64,000 nt of DNA, from positions 3,782,001-3,846,000 of the forward strand of contig CM114272.1 in assembly GCA_050084515.1 (NCBI GenBank), in the 5' to 3' direction. The translations under genes were made by a program, and so were the position numbers. Below, piece after piece: positions 32,911 to 43,092 of the stretch. The stretch comes from Blasia pusilla (lineage: Eukaryota; Marchantiophyta; Marchantiopsida; Blasiales). The notes under the pieces were generated by a model. It saw only the letters and a list, made by a program, of their open reading frames with translations. It ran no database searches and had not been told where the DNA came from. Each line of letters begins with the position of its first letter. Positions within the stretch are counted from its first letter, which is position 1.

Positions 32911-34650
32911 ATGGAAGCTTTGATCAGGGTGATAGATCTGAGACCTTACAAAGATGTTACCTTTCTTTTGTAAAAGGTAACAAGGTAAGTGGCAAGGGAA
33001 CGCCTTGGTAAGTAGCAAAAACGTTACCTTTTACAAAAGAACGGGGCGCTGGGAGAGCATACTTGTAGTACTAAATTGAAATGCACATGTACACAGTTGC
33101 AGTGTGTGCAAACGTTCATGCATAATGAAATGTAAATTTTTGATATGGCACGGAATTCTGTCCAGCTGTAGGGTTGAAGAGCCTTTAATGTTGAAAATGT
33201 CTGTGCGACTTTACTTCGTTTATATATGCTTTCAAAACGTGATCTTCATTCTTTGCGAGAAATTTTTTCGGCTTCTTAATAGCCTTGCTACTTACCCTTC
33301 ATGAAAAAAAAATCTTTATGAAACGTGTTCTCATTGAGAAATATATTTGTTGCGAAGCTTGCATTTTGGGTGGTAATAGAATGTGTGCTTCACGATCAAT
33401 TGGACATGTTTTTGTTATTCTTAAGTTCATATCGGTGGTGATGCAGGCATCAAAGGAGGCGACATTACCTCGATATATTCTTGGATACTATCAATATTTT
33501 TCACTTCTTCGAATCTTCTCTACATTTACACCTATTATACTTCAATTTATATCTATGATGATCTAACTTTTCCAATCAGTTCAAATCTCTGATGCTATAA
33601 GCTCTCCAAGAATTGATGTTGGTGGTTAGATTGATTGCAGATGAGTCCTGCTCTGCTCTAGACGCTGCGAGGTGAATGTCATTTCCGTCCCAAGATCTCA
33701 TTTGAAATCAGCGATTGACATGGCAGTGATTGCATATATCCTCAATATGGTCTTGTGGTGTGAATCTGCCTTCGACATCGCTCGTTCAACTTTTGTGTCC
33801 TGAAAGAAGATTCCTAGCACATTTTCAGTGCATATGACAAAGCTGTACAGAAGACTCGGGCCCAGCCATCAGTTTTTATGAAGATAATTATCATAGCGAT
33901 GAGCTTAAGGTAGGTGAATTTTCACCAACCCAACGGACATGAATAATTAATCTGCATATGGTACCTTAGTTTCCCATGAACATACGAAAAGAACCCTAGG
34001 CTTCTAGGGCTTATGCTTTAATCGAAACATCTATTACCTTCCTTCATTAGTGGAATCTTGGAGTGTCGAGGATTACAAGTAATAACTGAAAAATGCCATG
34101 AAGAAAACCAAATGATGGGAAAATCATATCAAGAAATCCTCATTGTCGGGGAGGGAAGATGGGAGGCGAAATATTCCCGAATTCAAGGTATGTCCATGCA
34201 CGTCATTTTCACTGTAATAACACCTTATTTATATATCTTTTCAGCAATTTAAAATATGTTTAATGTGTGAATTATTTGAGTCTAGTCGTTGATTACTACT
34301 TGATTGACTTATCCATGACGAACATTATTTTCGGCTTGTGATCTGAAAGTTTACTATTGAAGACTTTCATATCGATGTTTCAGATAGGTGGGATGGTTCT
34401 ATAATGAGGCAGAAGCTGTGAGGTGAGTAACTCTCATTAGCTCTTTTTTCACCTTATTTCGTCGATGTCTCTGGATCATTTTTGGGTTTATAATGACACG
34501 ACGAAGTTATTCGATGCGAATAACCTCCGGATCGAAACTTTCTTCGCAGAACTAGGTACCTACAATCTCCTTAGAACCCTTTTCCATATATTTCTCTATG
34601 ATTGCGACAAAATGATTACTATGAACACGAGTATAACGCATTCTTGATTT
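32911..34650 (+). pseudogene. Double AP2-domain gene, copy D
   Basis: Counterpart of copy B. Exon 1 begins ATG at 32911 and reads toward LRPYKDVTF, then is split by about 65 bp (32970-33035) that includes an inverted copy of its own gttaccttt stretch and a stop. The exon 2 equivalent at about 33445-33470 has lost its GT donor. Exon 3 is near 33640-33670, exon 4 near 33830-33910 is degraded, and exon 5 near 34062-34190 keeps GRWEAKY. Exon 6 (VGWFYNEAEAVR, 34384 onward) keeps its donor, but the acceptor of exon 7 is gone; exon 7 reads FDANNLRIETFFAEL and ends at 34555. A trace of the last exon (EHEYNAF) is at about 34615-34645. Unlike copy B it retains the intron between exons 6 and 7. Confidence 0.72.
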
Positions 34651-35638
34651 ATATGAGTTTAAATAAATGATTTATAAATCCCCGATTGTACTCTACATTT
34701 CACACGAGCTCTACATTTCACACGTGCTCAACTTTTGTCGACTGAGCTTTTCAAGCATTAGAACGTAATCCATCTTTGCCTTTAATAATATGATCTGTCA
34801 TTACGTGCAACTATCTATATTATATATATTTTTTTAGTTAAAAGAATCTAAACTTCTGTAGTCCGGATTGTATCACCCTTTTTTCTTTCCTCTTTTCTTT
34901 TGCTTAAAATTTTTTTCAAGAGTCTTTGAGAGAAGGATCATCTAAAAAGAAACATTTTTCTTTTCAATTATATCCAAATTTATTCTCCTAGGAAATCTCT
35001 AGCACTTACCGATCCCCTCTACGTTCAAATGTAGGTACCAAAATAGAGGCATATGTTAGTAGGAGTCATGTTACTTTTCTATTTATCTAAAGATAACATT
35101 ACCTAGATCTCTGATTCTCCCATTTTGTGTGTGTAAGGAATATGCTGAGGAGATCCACATTTGGGTCAGAGATAACATGAGTAGCTTAAGCATTTAGATT
35201 ATATTCCAGCTGAACAATAGATAAAGTAAAGCACCTCCTAATCATAGTTAGATACTTCTTAAAAATTGTAGAATGGGCTTCCCTTTCTCCCCAAAACAAT
35301 GACACCTGATCGAGATGCCTTCAACTAGTCAATGAAATTATGGAGAGACAAATACTCTTGTGGAGATTTTAGTCCAATTCCTTTCCTCATCCCGGCCTAG
35401 ATTATCCCTTTTAGTAATGGAATAACATGAATGATCCCTAAAACAATTCATTACATTTATATTTTCTTTTACTATTTTTTTTTGAAATTTATATTTTTAT
35501 TTACAAACGTCGTAATTTCTCGAATAGATTCGAATTCAATTGCTTTTAATTTTTTCTGCCGCGTGGGCTTCACAGAGAATCTTTTATGTCCTCTTTCGAA
35601 TTGGACGACATAATTGAGAAACGTAAGTGAAACTTTTT
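34651..35638. other. AT-rich intergenic DNA
   Basis: No gene or repeat recognised; short chance ORFs only. Confidence 0.5.
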
Positions 35639-36381
35639 TGTCCCCACTTGTTTTCAGGGACGGAATTAGGATACACATCCTAAGGAGATGCTTTCTTGAT
35701 TTCCAAACAATTGCGCACTCACGTACGCTAACAAAAACTCATTTTTATTTCCACGCACGGGCATGTACGAGAGCCCGAGACCTGGCCGACCTCGTCAGGA
35801 GGAAGAGTTGAATTCGAAAGCCCTAAATTGCCGCCCGGTACCTTGAGCGGGCAGGGGCCCCGGGCAGGTAAAAATAATAATTTTGCAACTAAATACTAAA
35901 TAACAAAGCCCGTGGGAAAGCGGACAGAGACATCGATGTGACAGGGACGCAGGCAAGGCGGGGGACACTTTCCCGAAGCCGTTGCTTTCATTCGAGTTTG
36001 TTGCTCAGATGGTACTCTTCGGAAAATTAGTTTAGACTACGGGTATTGCTAGCTTTTCCATCTCGAGGTCTCCCGTCCACTATCGATGCTCGAATCGAAT
36101 TGGTTTAGTGATGATAGTAGCGGGATTGCCGTCAATCTTTACCGCAGTCCGAGTAAGTGGTATCAGAAGGACAGACGAGACCAAACCTGATGGTTAGATA
36201 AGGTTTCAATGGTTACTTTCCAAAAAGTAACCATTGGAATAAATCTTGATGCCTGTTGATAACCCTTGGGATAAATCTTTTCTTACCAAGTACATCGGAG
36301 TGGTGGGTGCCACTACGTGTTTCCTGATTACGTCACACTGACCCAATCGCGATCGAGGAAGTGGTCAAAGTGGAATCAGAG
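35639..36381 (+). repeat. Left arm of the inverted repeat around the dirigent gene
   Basis: Matches 38884-38097 in reverse complement over about 740 bp at high identity, beginning at the outer end with tgtccccacttgttttcagg on both sides. The inner part (about 36050-36200) is also similar to the first 60 or so codons and the upstream region of the dirigent gene (actcggactgc, cattcgaatcg-type stretches, acccgtagtcta), so the arm carries a decayed dirigent 5' end, here in plus orientation. No obvious target-site duplication flanks the outer ends. Confidence 0.85.
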
Positions 36382-37073
36382 CATCTACTATTACTAGACA
36401 TCTGGACCTTAGGATTGAGAAAAGTCCGGGAGCCCGAGACTTGGCCGACCTCGTCAGGAAGAGTTGAATTGCTACTACTATTTCTCGTTTTCCATTCGGA
36501 GCCAACGACTTCAAAATATACATCCTCAAATAAAAATTAGGAAGCGACGTACTAGTGTCGCGCTTGGAATCTCAACGAAAGATATACAAATATTACAAAC
36601 TTGAACATGTAGATGGCGAGGGAAACAAAAATTGGAACAACCCACGCAAGTTTTGGATGAGGGGTGGAGTTTTGAATCTGGTTGCTACAAAAGAGACCTC
36701 AGAGATAAATCTCAGAGAATTGAGAATAGAATTCCAGCCATCTGCCATGGAAATTTGGTACACATTCAGAGAAAATCTTTAAAACAAAACATAAGCTCTT
36801 GCCCACTTCCAGACTCTCGAGCCTCGACGCAGTATATCAAACTCACCCAGGAAAGAAAGGTTCTGACATGGAAACTGTGATGGATCGGTATATAAAGGCA
36901 AATATGAGCAAGTCTGGACATACACGTATACTTTAATTTAGACTCCCAAAGCCGTTCTCATCTCATTAGGATTGAATGAGATTACTACACGATCTACGAA
37001 TAGATCTTAGTTTCCTTTCCGAGCGTATCCGTAACCTATGAATAGTTCCTATCATATCAGCTCGATCCATTCT
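36382..37073. other. Rearranged segment between arm and dirigent gene
   Basis: The first 70 bp (tactattactagacatctgg onward to about 36460) match, in reverse complement, an outer part of the right arm (38670-38757). The stretch with gcccgagacttggccgacct repeats 35770-35800. The two arms have therefore exchanged or duplicated pieces. The small ORFs at 36555-36880 have no resemblance to known proteins. Confidence 0.55.
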
Positions 37074-37268
37074 TGCAATTAAAGGAAACAGAAGAAAAAG
37101 ATCATCACACTTCGAAGGTAAAGTTCAATTCAGATTATTGCAATTAAAGGAAACATAAATAAAAGATCATCAGACTTCGAAGGCAAAGTTCAATTCAGAT
37201 TATTGTAATTAAAGGAAACATAAGAAAAAGATCGTCAGAATTCGAAGTCAAAGTTCAGTTCAGAAAAC
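37074..37268 (+). repeat. 65-bp tandem repeat, three copies
   Basis: Units 37074-37138, 37139-37203 and 37204-37268, each starting tgcaattaaaggaaaca (tgtaatt in the third) and containing ttcgaagg and aaagttca. It lies just beyond the 3' end of the dirigent gene, so it may fall in its 3' UTR or terminator region. Confidence 0.93.
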
Positions 37269-37341
37269 TCGAACTGCACAATTCCAAGTCGCTAGTCGTG
37301 GGTACTAGAATTTCGAAATTCTTCCTGACTTCTTCTACCAG

Positions 37342-37899
37342 CTACTCGTGTGCGCTACTGAATGCGAGATCACGTTTGAACTTCACCACATACTGGATAA
37401 CAGTATCATACGGGTCGTTTTTTACGTAACGAGCCGTGCCAAAGCCACTGGCGCCTCGGAAACATCCTGTCCCACCGGTGATGGCCACCTCCCAGGAGGA
37501 AGCTGTTGACGGACTGACCCTGCCTTGAGCACTGATGCTGCCATTATACAGGTGCGTATTGAAACGTGCTGTGAAAGACAGGATGACATCGTTGGGTAGT
37601 CGCAGAAAAGTGATCTGACCACCTGAATTTCCCACCAGAGCCGAGACATTGCTTGCCGTCTCGAGCAGAGGACTATCAAAGACGATCACCTTGCCAAAGG
37701 CCTGGGTACCCACATTCTCTCCCGCAAAGATCTCCACGGCAGTAGTATTTGGTGGTATCAACTTGTCGTGCAGATAGTATGTTAGCGAGATGACATCGTC
37801 CGTCCCTTTGTGGCCACAGACTCGGACTGCAGAGGAGATCGTCGCCAACCCCGCTATCAACAGCATTAAACTCGATCGATTCGATTCTTGCCCTGCCAT
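37342..37899 (-). CDS. Dirigent-family protein
   Basis: A complete single-exon gene of 185 residues, the usual length for the family. A hydrophobic signal peptide spans about residues 11-24, with a likely cleavage after SSA, so the product should be secreted to the apoplast. Dirigent landmarks in order: TYYLHDKL (40-47), AFGKVIVFDSPL (67-78), LVGNSGGQ (88-95), YNGSISAQGR (118-127), ITGGTGCFRGASGFG (140-154) and a final VIQYVVKF strand. NTT, NVS and NGS are potential N-glycosylation sites. Dirigent proteins form an eight-stranded beta-barrel and steer stereoselective coupling of phenoxy radicals in lignan-type synthesis; the substrate here cannot be predicted. The ATG at 37899 has a good context (aagATGGCA) and a TATA box 52 bp upstream. 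It lies within a large inverted repeat whose arms carry broken copies of its 5' end. Confidence 0.92.
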   Translation of the reverse strand: MAGQESNRSSLMLLIAGLATISSAVRVCGHKGTDDVISLTYYLHDKLIPPNTTAVEIFAGENVGTQAFGKVIVFDSPLLETASNVSALVGNSGGQITFLRLPNDVILSFTARFNTHLYNGSISAQGRVSPSTASSWEVAITGGTGCFRGASGFGTARYVKNDPYDTVIQYVVKFKRDLAFSSAHE

Positions 37900-37950
37900 C
37901 TTGCACGCTTACCGAGCAGTCTTCTCTTCACATACGACCGATGTCCCCCA

Positions 37951-37957
37951 ATTTATA
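37951..37957 (-). promoter_or_regulatory. TATA box of the dirigent gene
   Basis: TATAAAT on the minus strand, 52-58 bp upstream of the ATG, a normal TATA position for a gene with a short leader. The neighbouring acccgtagtcta is also found in both inverted arms. Confidence 0.6.
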
Positions 37958-38096
37958 CCCGTAGTCTAGACTCGTTTTCCCTTATTTCACTTCAACAAGA
38001 TATTGAAACTCAAATAAAATTAAGTCCGACAACTTCAGGTACAATGTCCCCCGGCTCATAACCCTAACCATGATGGACGACACCGTCTAAATACAA

Positions 38097-38884
38097 ACTC
38101 TGATTCCACTTTGACCACTTCCTCGATCGCGATTGGGTCAGTGTGACGTAATTAGGAAACACGTAGTGGCACCCACGACTCCGATGTACTTGGTCAGAAA
38201 AGATTTATCCCAATGGTTATCAACAGGCATCAAGATTTATTCCAATGGTTACTTTTTGGAAAGTAACCATTGAAACCTTATCTAACCATCAGGTTTGGTC
38301 TCGTCTGTCCTTCTGATGCCACTTACTCGGACTGCGGAAAAGATTTACGGCAATCCCGCTACCATCATCACTAAACCAATTCGATTCGAGCATCGATAGT
38401 CGACGGGAGACCTCAAAATGGAAAAGCTAGCAATACCCGTAGTCTAAACTATTCTTCCGAAGAGTACCATCTGAGCAACAAACTCGAATGAAAGCAACGG
38501 CCCCCCGCCTGGCCTGTGTCCCTGTCACATCGATGTCTCTGTCCGCTTTCCTACCTACCAGCATTCCACGGTGTTATGCAAAATTATTTTTGTACTACCT
38601 GCCCGCTCAAGGTACCGGGTCTCGCAATCAATGCAAGACCGCGGCAGTTTAGGGCTTTCGAATTCGACTCTTCCTCCTGACGAGGTCGGCCACGTCTCGG
38701 GCTCTCGGACTTTTCTCAATCCTAACGTACAGACGTACAGATGTCTAGTAATAGTACATGCCCGTGCGTGGAAATAAAAATGAGTTTTTGTTAGCGTACG
38801 TGAGTGCGCAATTGTTTGGAAATCAAGAAAGCATCTCCTTTAGGATGTGTATCCTAATTCCGTCCCTGAAAACAAGTGGGGACA
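38097..38884 (-). repeat. Right arm of the inverted repeat around the dirigent gene
   Basis: Reverse complement of 35639-36381 plus about 45 bp of extra sequence. In the orientation of the dirigent gene it contains a decayed version of that gene's 5' coding end and promoter (about 38320-38450: cttactcggactgcgg, then accaattcgattcgag, then atacccgtagtcta), so it looks like a tandem dirigent pseudogene fragment. The outer end is ggggaca at 38878-38884. Confidence 0.85.
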
Positions 38885-39379
38885 GTAACTACAAGTAAGG
38901 TGTAGTTATAGTGATTCTACAATGAGGGAAGAATATTTCCGTGGCCGGGTGCACAGGGAAGCTATAGCGCAAAGAGAAGGCACGACCACTCAGAAAGGTA
39001 TGAAATTAAATTACCTGACAAAGACTGAAATATGTTCTAAATATAAGATTCAAGAGACAACATTGGGTGTTGGCGGCTAGAATTTGCACGAAAGAAGCTA
39101 GAAGAGATGTTAGAAGTAGGCAGTAGATAGAAAAGATGTAAATGGCATAGGTGGTAAGATGTAGCTAAGAATTTATAGAGGATGGCCGAGGGTTATCGTT
39201 GTAGTAAGAGAACCAAGGCATTTTATGAGGCCATGTTCCAATTCGAGGGTCGTCAAGTAGCGCATTGTTTCCAAGAAAACTTAGATGGGGCATGTATGAA
39301 GACCGCCCATAAGAGTTGGGCTACAAAGTGAGAGGTGTGCAGCAAAGCAAACACTTGGGATCGATGGAGAACCAACAAG
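38885..39379. other. Spacer between the dirigent repeat and family X
   Basis: No recognisable gene. It may hold the N-terminal end of the family X remnant, but frames are too broken to say. Confidence 0.4.
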
Positions 39380-41856
39380 GATTAAAGAAAGACCTACGTT
39401 TGTGCCTTTCACATAGTATGAAAGTGATACGCCTGTAAAGTTTCTTTAGAATGTTAGATTTTCTATTTGTGTGAGGAAGATGATAGTGACATGGCCAAGG
39501 TTTTCACATTGAAAGATGGGAGGAAAAATATGACACCCTCATTGGTTTGTGTGAGCCGTTAGAAGAACACACTTGCTCCGGCTTGGATTTACGTCTTTGT
39601 TGGGGAAGGCAATGAGGGGTATGATCAAATTGTAAGTACTTTTGATCAGTATGCAAAAGGGTTTGCGCGAATTATTATTGTGAATCCTCTCCATGAGAAG
39701 ATGCCAAGATTGGCACTATGTGCTAGTGCAACCTGAAATAGGTTCAAAGCTGATTGGGTGAGGGAGTATTGGATACAATTGAAATCTATGTGGGATAAAT
39801 ATTGCAAAGCAAAAGTTGGTCCATTGGTGGGCCATGCTAGTGATGGGGATGCCCGTCGTAGACACGAGACTATACTCGAATGAATGGTTCTTACCATAGG
39901 TACAGCGTAGGGTGGGAAGGATGGCGGTATTTTGTGTCCATTCTTCCAAATGGACATAGGATCCATGTTATGCTATGTTAGTTCTTGAAGATCAACATGC
40001 ATCATTATCGTATGCGACTTATATTTATAACCATTATGCAATTCAAGATCATGCCTTGAATTGGGATGATGTGAATAGGACTGACAAGTAAAATTGGGCT
40101 GGCCCACAACAAATAACTTCAAGAGAGTGAAGGCTTGCTTTTTACACATGTTTGAGCCATGGTTGCACAAAAATGGATCCAAGAGGGTGGGACCCATACG
40201 TACTTTTAGTCCATGATGGAAGGCAAAGCAAGGATAAGAGGAGCGATGAGGGAGGAGGGAGTGGAGATGAAGGGAGGAAGAAATGGGGGAGTATGGAACA
40301 CCAAGGCAAGTAAGGGGAATGAGAAATAAGGGAAAGGTGGGGCCCATACAGAAAAGTCCTTTCATACGACAGACATAAGTCCACGGACATGGACTTTGTC
40401 CACATGCAATCTTGGTTTGAGAGCAAGATATTCACCTTGATCAAAGCTTTGGAGCTCTACTATATTTGGAGGTTTGTGCATACTATATTGATATTTTCTT
40501 CTCTAGAACGCATGACTTGCGGACTCATGTTGTATTGGCATCCAAAATATCTTGAATTTTATGTTCGTGGAGGCTATGGTTGAGATATGATGATCATTCT
40601 GTAACAAGAAATGCAAGATCTATCATAGAGAAGAAAATGATTTTTGTTCTTCCTTGATATCAACATGTCGTGTTATTTCATTGTTTTATTAATTTGTGCA
40701 TTTTGATATAAGTTTGCCTATCTGCAAGTTCCATTTCACTTGCTGGGATCTCATTGTTATGAGATATTTTCCAAGAAGGTAGGCGGTATGAGTGGCCATG
40801 AACAAAATTATGACTTTAGATCGTTGTTGTACAACGTAGTAGGAGTGAATCATTTAGCTAGCTTAGAATATGGACCAAAGGGATTGAAGATACATCGGTC
40901 ACACAACAAGAAAGAGCACGTATGGGGAAAGATACAACCTCTTGGTGAGGGAGAACAGGCTCCAAATCCATTTGATTATTCGTTACTCAAGACTAATGAG
41001 TTGGTTGTTGAAGCCCTCAAAGAAGGATTCGAATATGCCAACGAGTTATTGCGCAAGTTGAACATGTCACCTCGAAGTTCCTTACCAGTTGCAAAGAGAA
41101 GGTGGTGGTTGCATCCTTGGAACATGGAGGCAGAGACATGGCTAGAAACAATTGTCATGGAAGAGATTGTGTTGTATGATGATGTAGAAGACATTGAGGA
41201 GCATGCATACACTATTGGGCCTTGGTCAATTGAGTCCCCAATTGGGGAGTTTCTGGAATCGGAAGACCCTGAGGAAGATTGAATTGGATTAATTGTTGGG
41301 CCACTAGAAATATTAGGCATTTCAGTGAACCAATGAATATAGATGGTGTAGAGGTAGAGATGGACAATGATAACTTAGAAGAGATGGAGACACTCATAGG
41401 AGAACTACGACATGTCTTAGGACCGCTTCAGGAAGAATTTACTAACCTGCAAGTAACTCAAACGGTGGTACCTACGTAACCTATGAGGGCAGAACTATCT
41501 TCAAATCTTCTTTAGTGAGTCAATTATCTTGCAATCCTTTCATGTCAAAGGATAGGCTAACTCCGATATCCCAGAAGACCTATCACACAATCAATAAGGG
41601 AAAAGAATGTGATGCTAATTGCTCTACTTTTTTGGCTGATATTGGTAGTGATAAAGTTTTTTTGTTCGAGTCTTCTCAAGAGTCCTGTCCTTCAACTCGG
41701 TCAAAAAAGTCAAAGAAAAGGAAAGGGAAAGAAAAACAACTAGTTATGGAGGCAGAAGTGGCAAAAAAGGAATATTGGTTGGGTCGGATTGAGTTTATGA
41801 TACAGAAGAATGGTTCTCATTGGGTAAGGCGTTGGAAGGCCATTGATTTATAGAAC
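39380..41856 (+). pseudogene. Family X ORF, third copy (most complete)
   Basis: Plus-strand fragments in order: WIYVFVGEGNEGYDQI and YAKGFARIIIVNPL (about 39575-39690); YWIQLKSMWDKYCKAKVG followed by PLVGHASDGDARRRHETI (about 39760-39880); HALNWDDVNRTDKQNW (about 40050-40100); a GC-rich insertion at about 40140-40400; KYLEFYVRGGYG (about 40545-40580); EIFSKKVGGMSGHEQNYDF (about 40762-40820) with NHLASLEYGPKGLK; LPVAKRRWWLHPWN; an acidic YDDVEDIEEHA; and YEGRTIF-type and SQLSCNPFMSKDRLTPIS segments to a Lys-rich end at 41853. The part from about 40905 onward is the right-hand equivalent of 10735-9800. Together with the two other copies it defines a protein of perhaps 700 residues or more. I do not recognise it; three copies inside repeats suggest a mobile-element protein. 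Confidence 0.6.
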
Positions 41857-42042
41857 ATACTTGTACCTACTTTCGGAGATAAGGGAAGCTTATGTCGATC
41901 GTAGTGCAATTGATATAAGTCAATTGGTAACAACAAAACCTTGTTTACTTATAATGCAACATATCGACTGTGGATTGATATTGAGGTGGTGATTTTTTAT
42001 GTAATTCTGAGAATAAAATCTAGTATACAAGACAGAGTGTAT
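40905..42042 (-). repeat. Right arm of the long inverted duplication, first part
   Basis: Reverse complement of about 9330-10735. It carries the C-terminal part of family X and ends at 42042, the base before the CACTA element. It continues at 55954 on the far side. Confidence 0.85.
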
Positions 42043-42700
42043 CACTAGAAGAAATCCCTGGTTTTATGACTAGGTTATATGACTCATATAAGTCATATTT
42101 TACATACTACGACTAACAATGACTAACGACTACTTTAGACACAAAATCCAAGTCATATTTGTTTGGCGACTAGGCTAACTAGGATGGTCAGCTTAGGTGG
42201 AGGTTGGTATATGACTCGAGGATGTAGTCATGAGGCCATGACTAACACGTCACTCAGATGACGTGGAATAATGACACATCATCAATGACATGGACTATTT
42301 AGTGTGATGTGTCACTGATGACATGGACTATTGCTGTGACATGTCACTGATGATGTGGACTTGAGTACGACTCGTCTAGTCATATGTGTATCTTTTTCTA
42401 GTTACCACCAACGACTCCTTTAGTCATGGTTGGTGTGCAAAAGTTCAGAATATCCTATCAAAATGCACCAAGTATACTCCATTGAGTTATAGTTGGCAAC
42501 TCATATAGTTGGTATGGACTCATGTAGTCATGTACTATGACTAGAAGAGTAGAGTTACATGACTACTATAAAAGAGGACACAACTGGTTTAGTCATGAAG
42601 ATATGACTATGTGAGTAGCAAAAATTATATAGCCATTGCAACAGAACTGCATGAGTCATACAATTATGACTAGAGAGAACTTGAAGCTTACTACTTTAGT
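42043..42700 (+). repeat. CACTA left terminal and subterminal repeats
   Basis: Terminal inverted repeat followed by about 600 bp in which tatgacta, agtcatat and related 6-8 bp words recur many times on both strands. In En/Spm elements such clusters bind the element's own DNA-binding protein (TNPA type). Confidence 0.8.
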
Positions 42701-43092
42701 TTTTGAAGAGTACTGTGCAAGTTATATTGATATAACTAGTGGGAGTATAAATTTTGGATATTTTGGGATGTTTATTATGCCTTCTGAACGGTGCAAGAAT
42801 GAATGGATCTGAATTATTGAAATCCTCTTTTGAAAACAGATTTTGAGGGGTGGAATGTCACTTAAGAGTAGCTTCCATACACCAAATTACAAAATTAATC
42901 ATTATTACATGGGGTTATCATTCAAAAATAGATTAAAAAACAAAGATCAAATATAGTAGGGTTTATGATCTCATCTTGAAAGAGCAAGAGAGATTATGTC
43001 ATCCATGAAAACAAAGTTATTGCACCTTAGATAGTTGGGTGCCAAAAGAAAAGACTATTCTATTGAATCACATTTCTCATATGCATCTCTGT

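Noticed and set aside
36150-36380. tggtatcagaagg, similar to an initiator-Met tRNA primer-binding site
   Set aside because: It lies inside the inverted arm, repeats there, is not next to an LTR, and no retroelement genes follow.
35639-38884. Dirigent locus as a TIR DNA transposon carrying the gene
   Set aside because: The arms lack a known superfamily terminus, no target-site duplication was found, and the arms contain dirigent-derived sequence, which favours local duplication. Not fully excluded.
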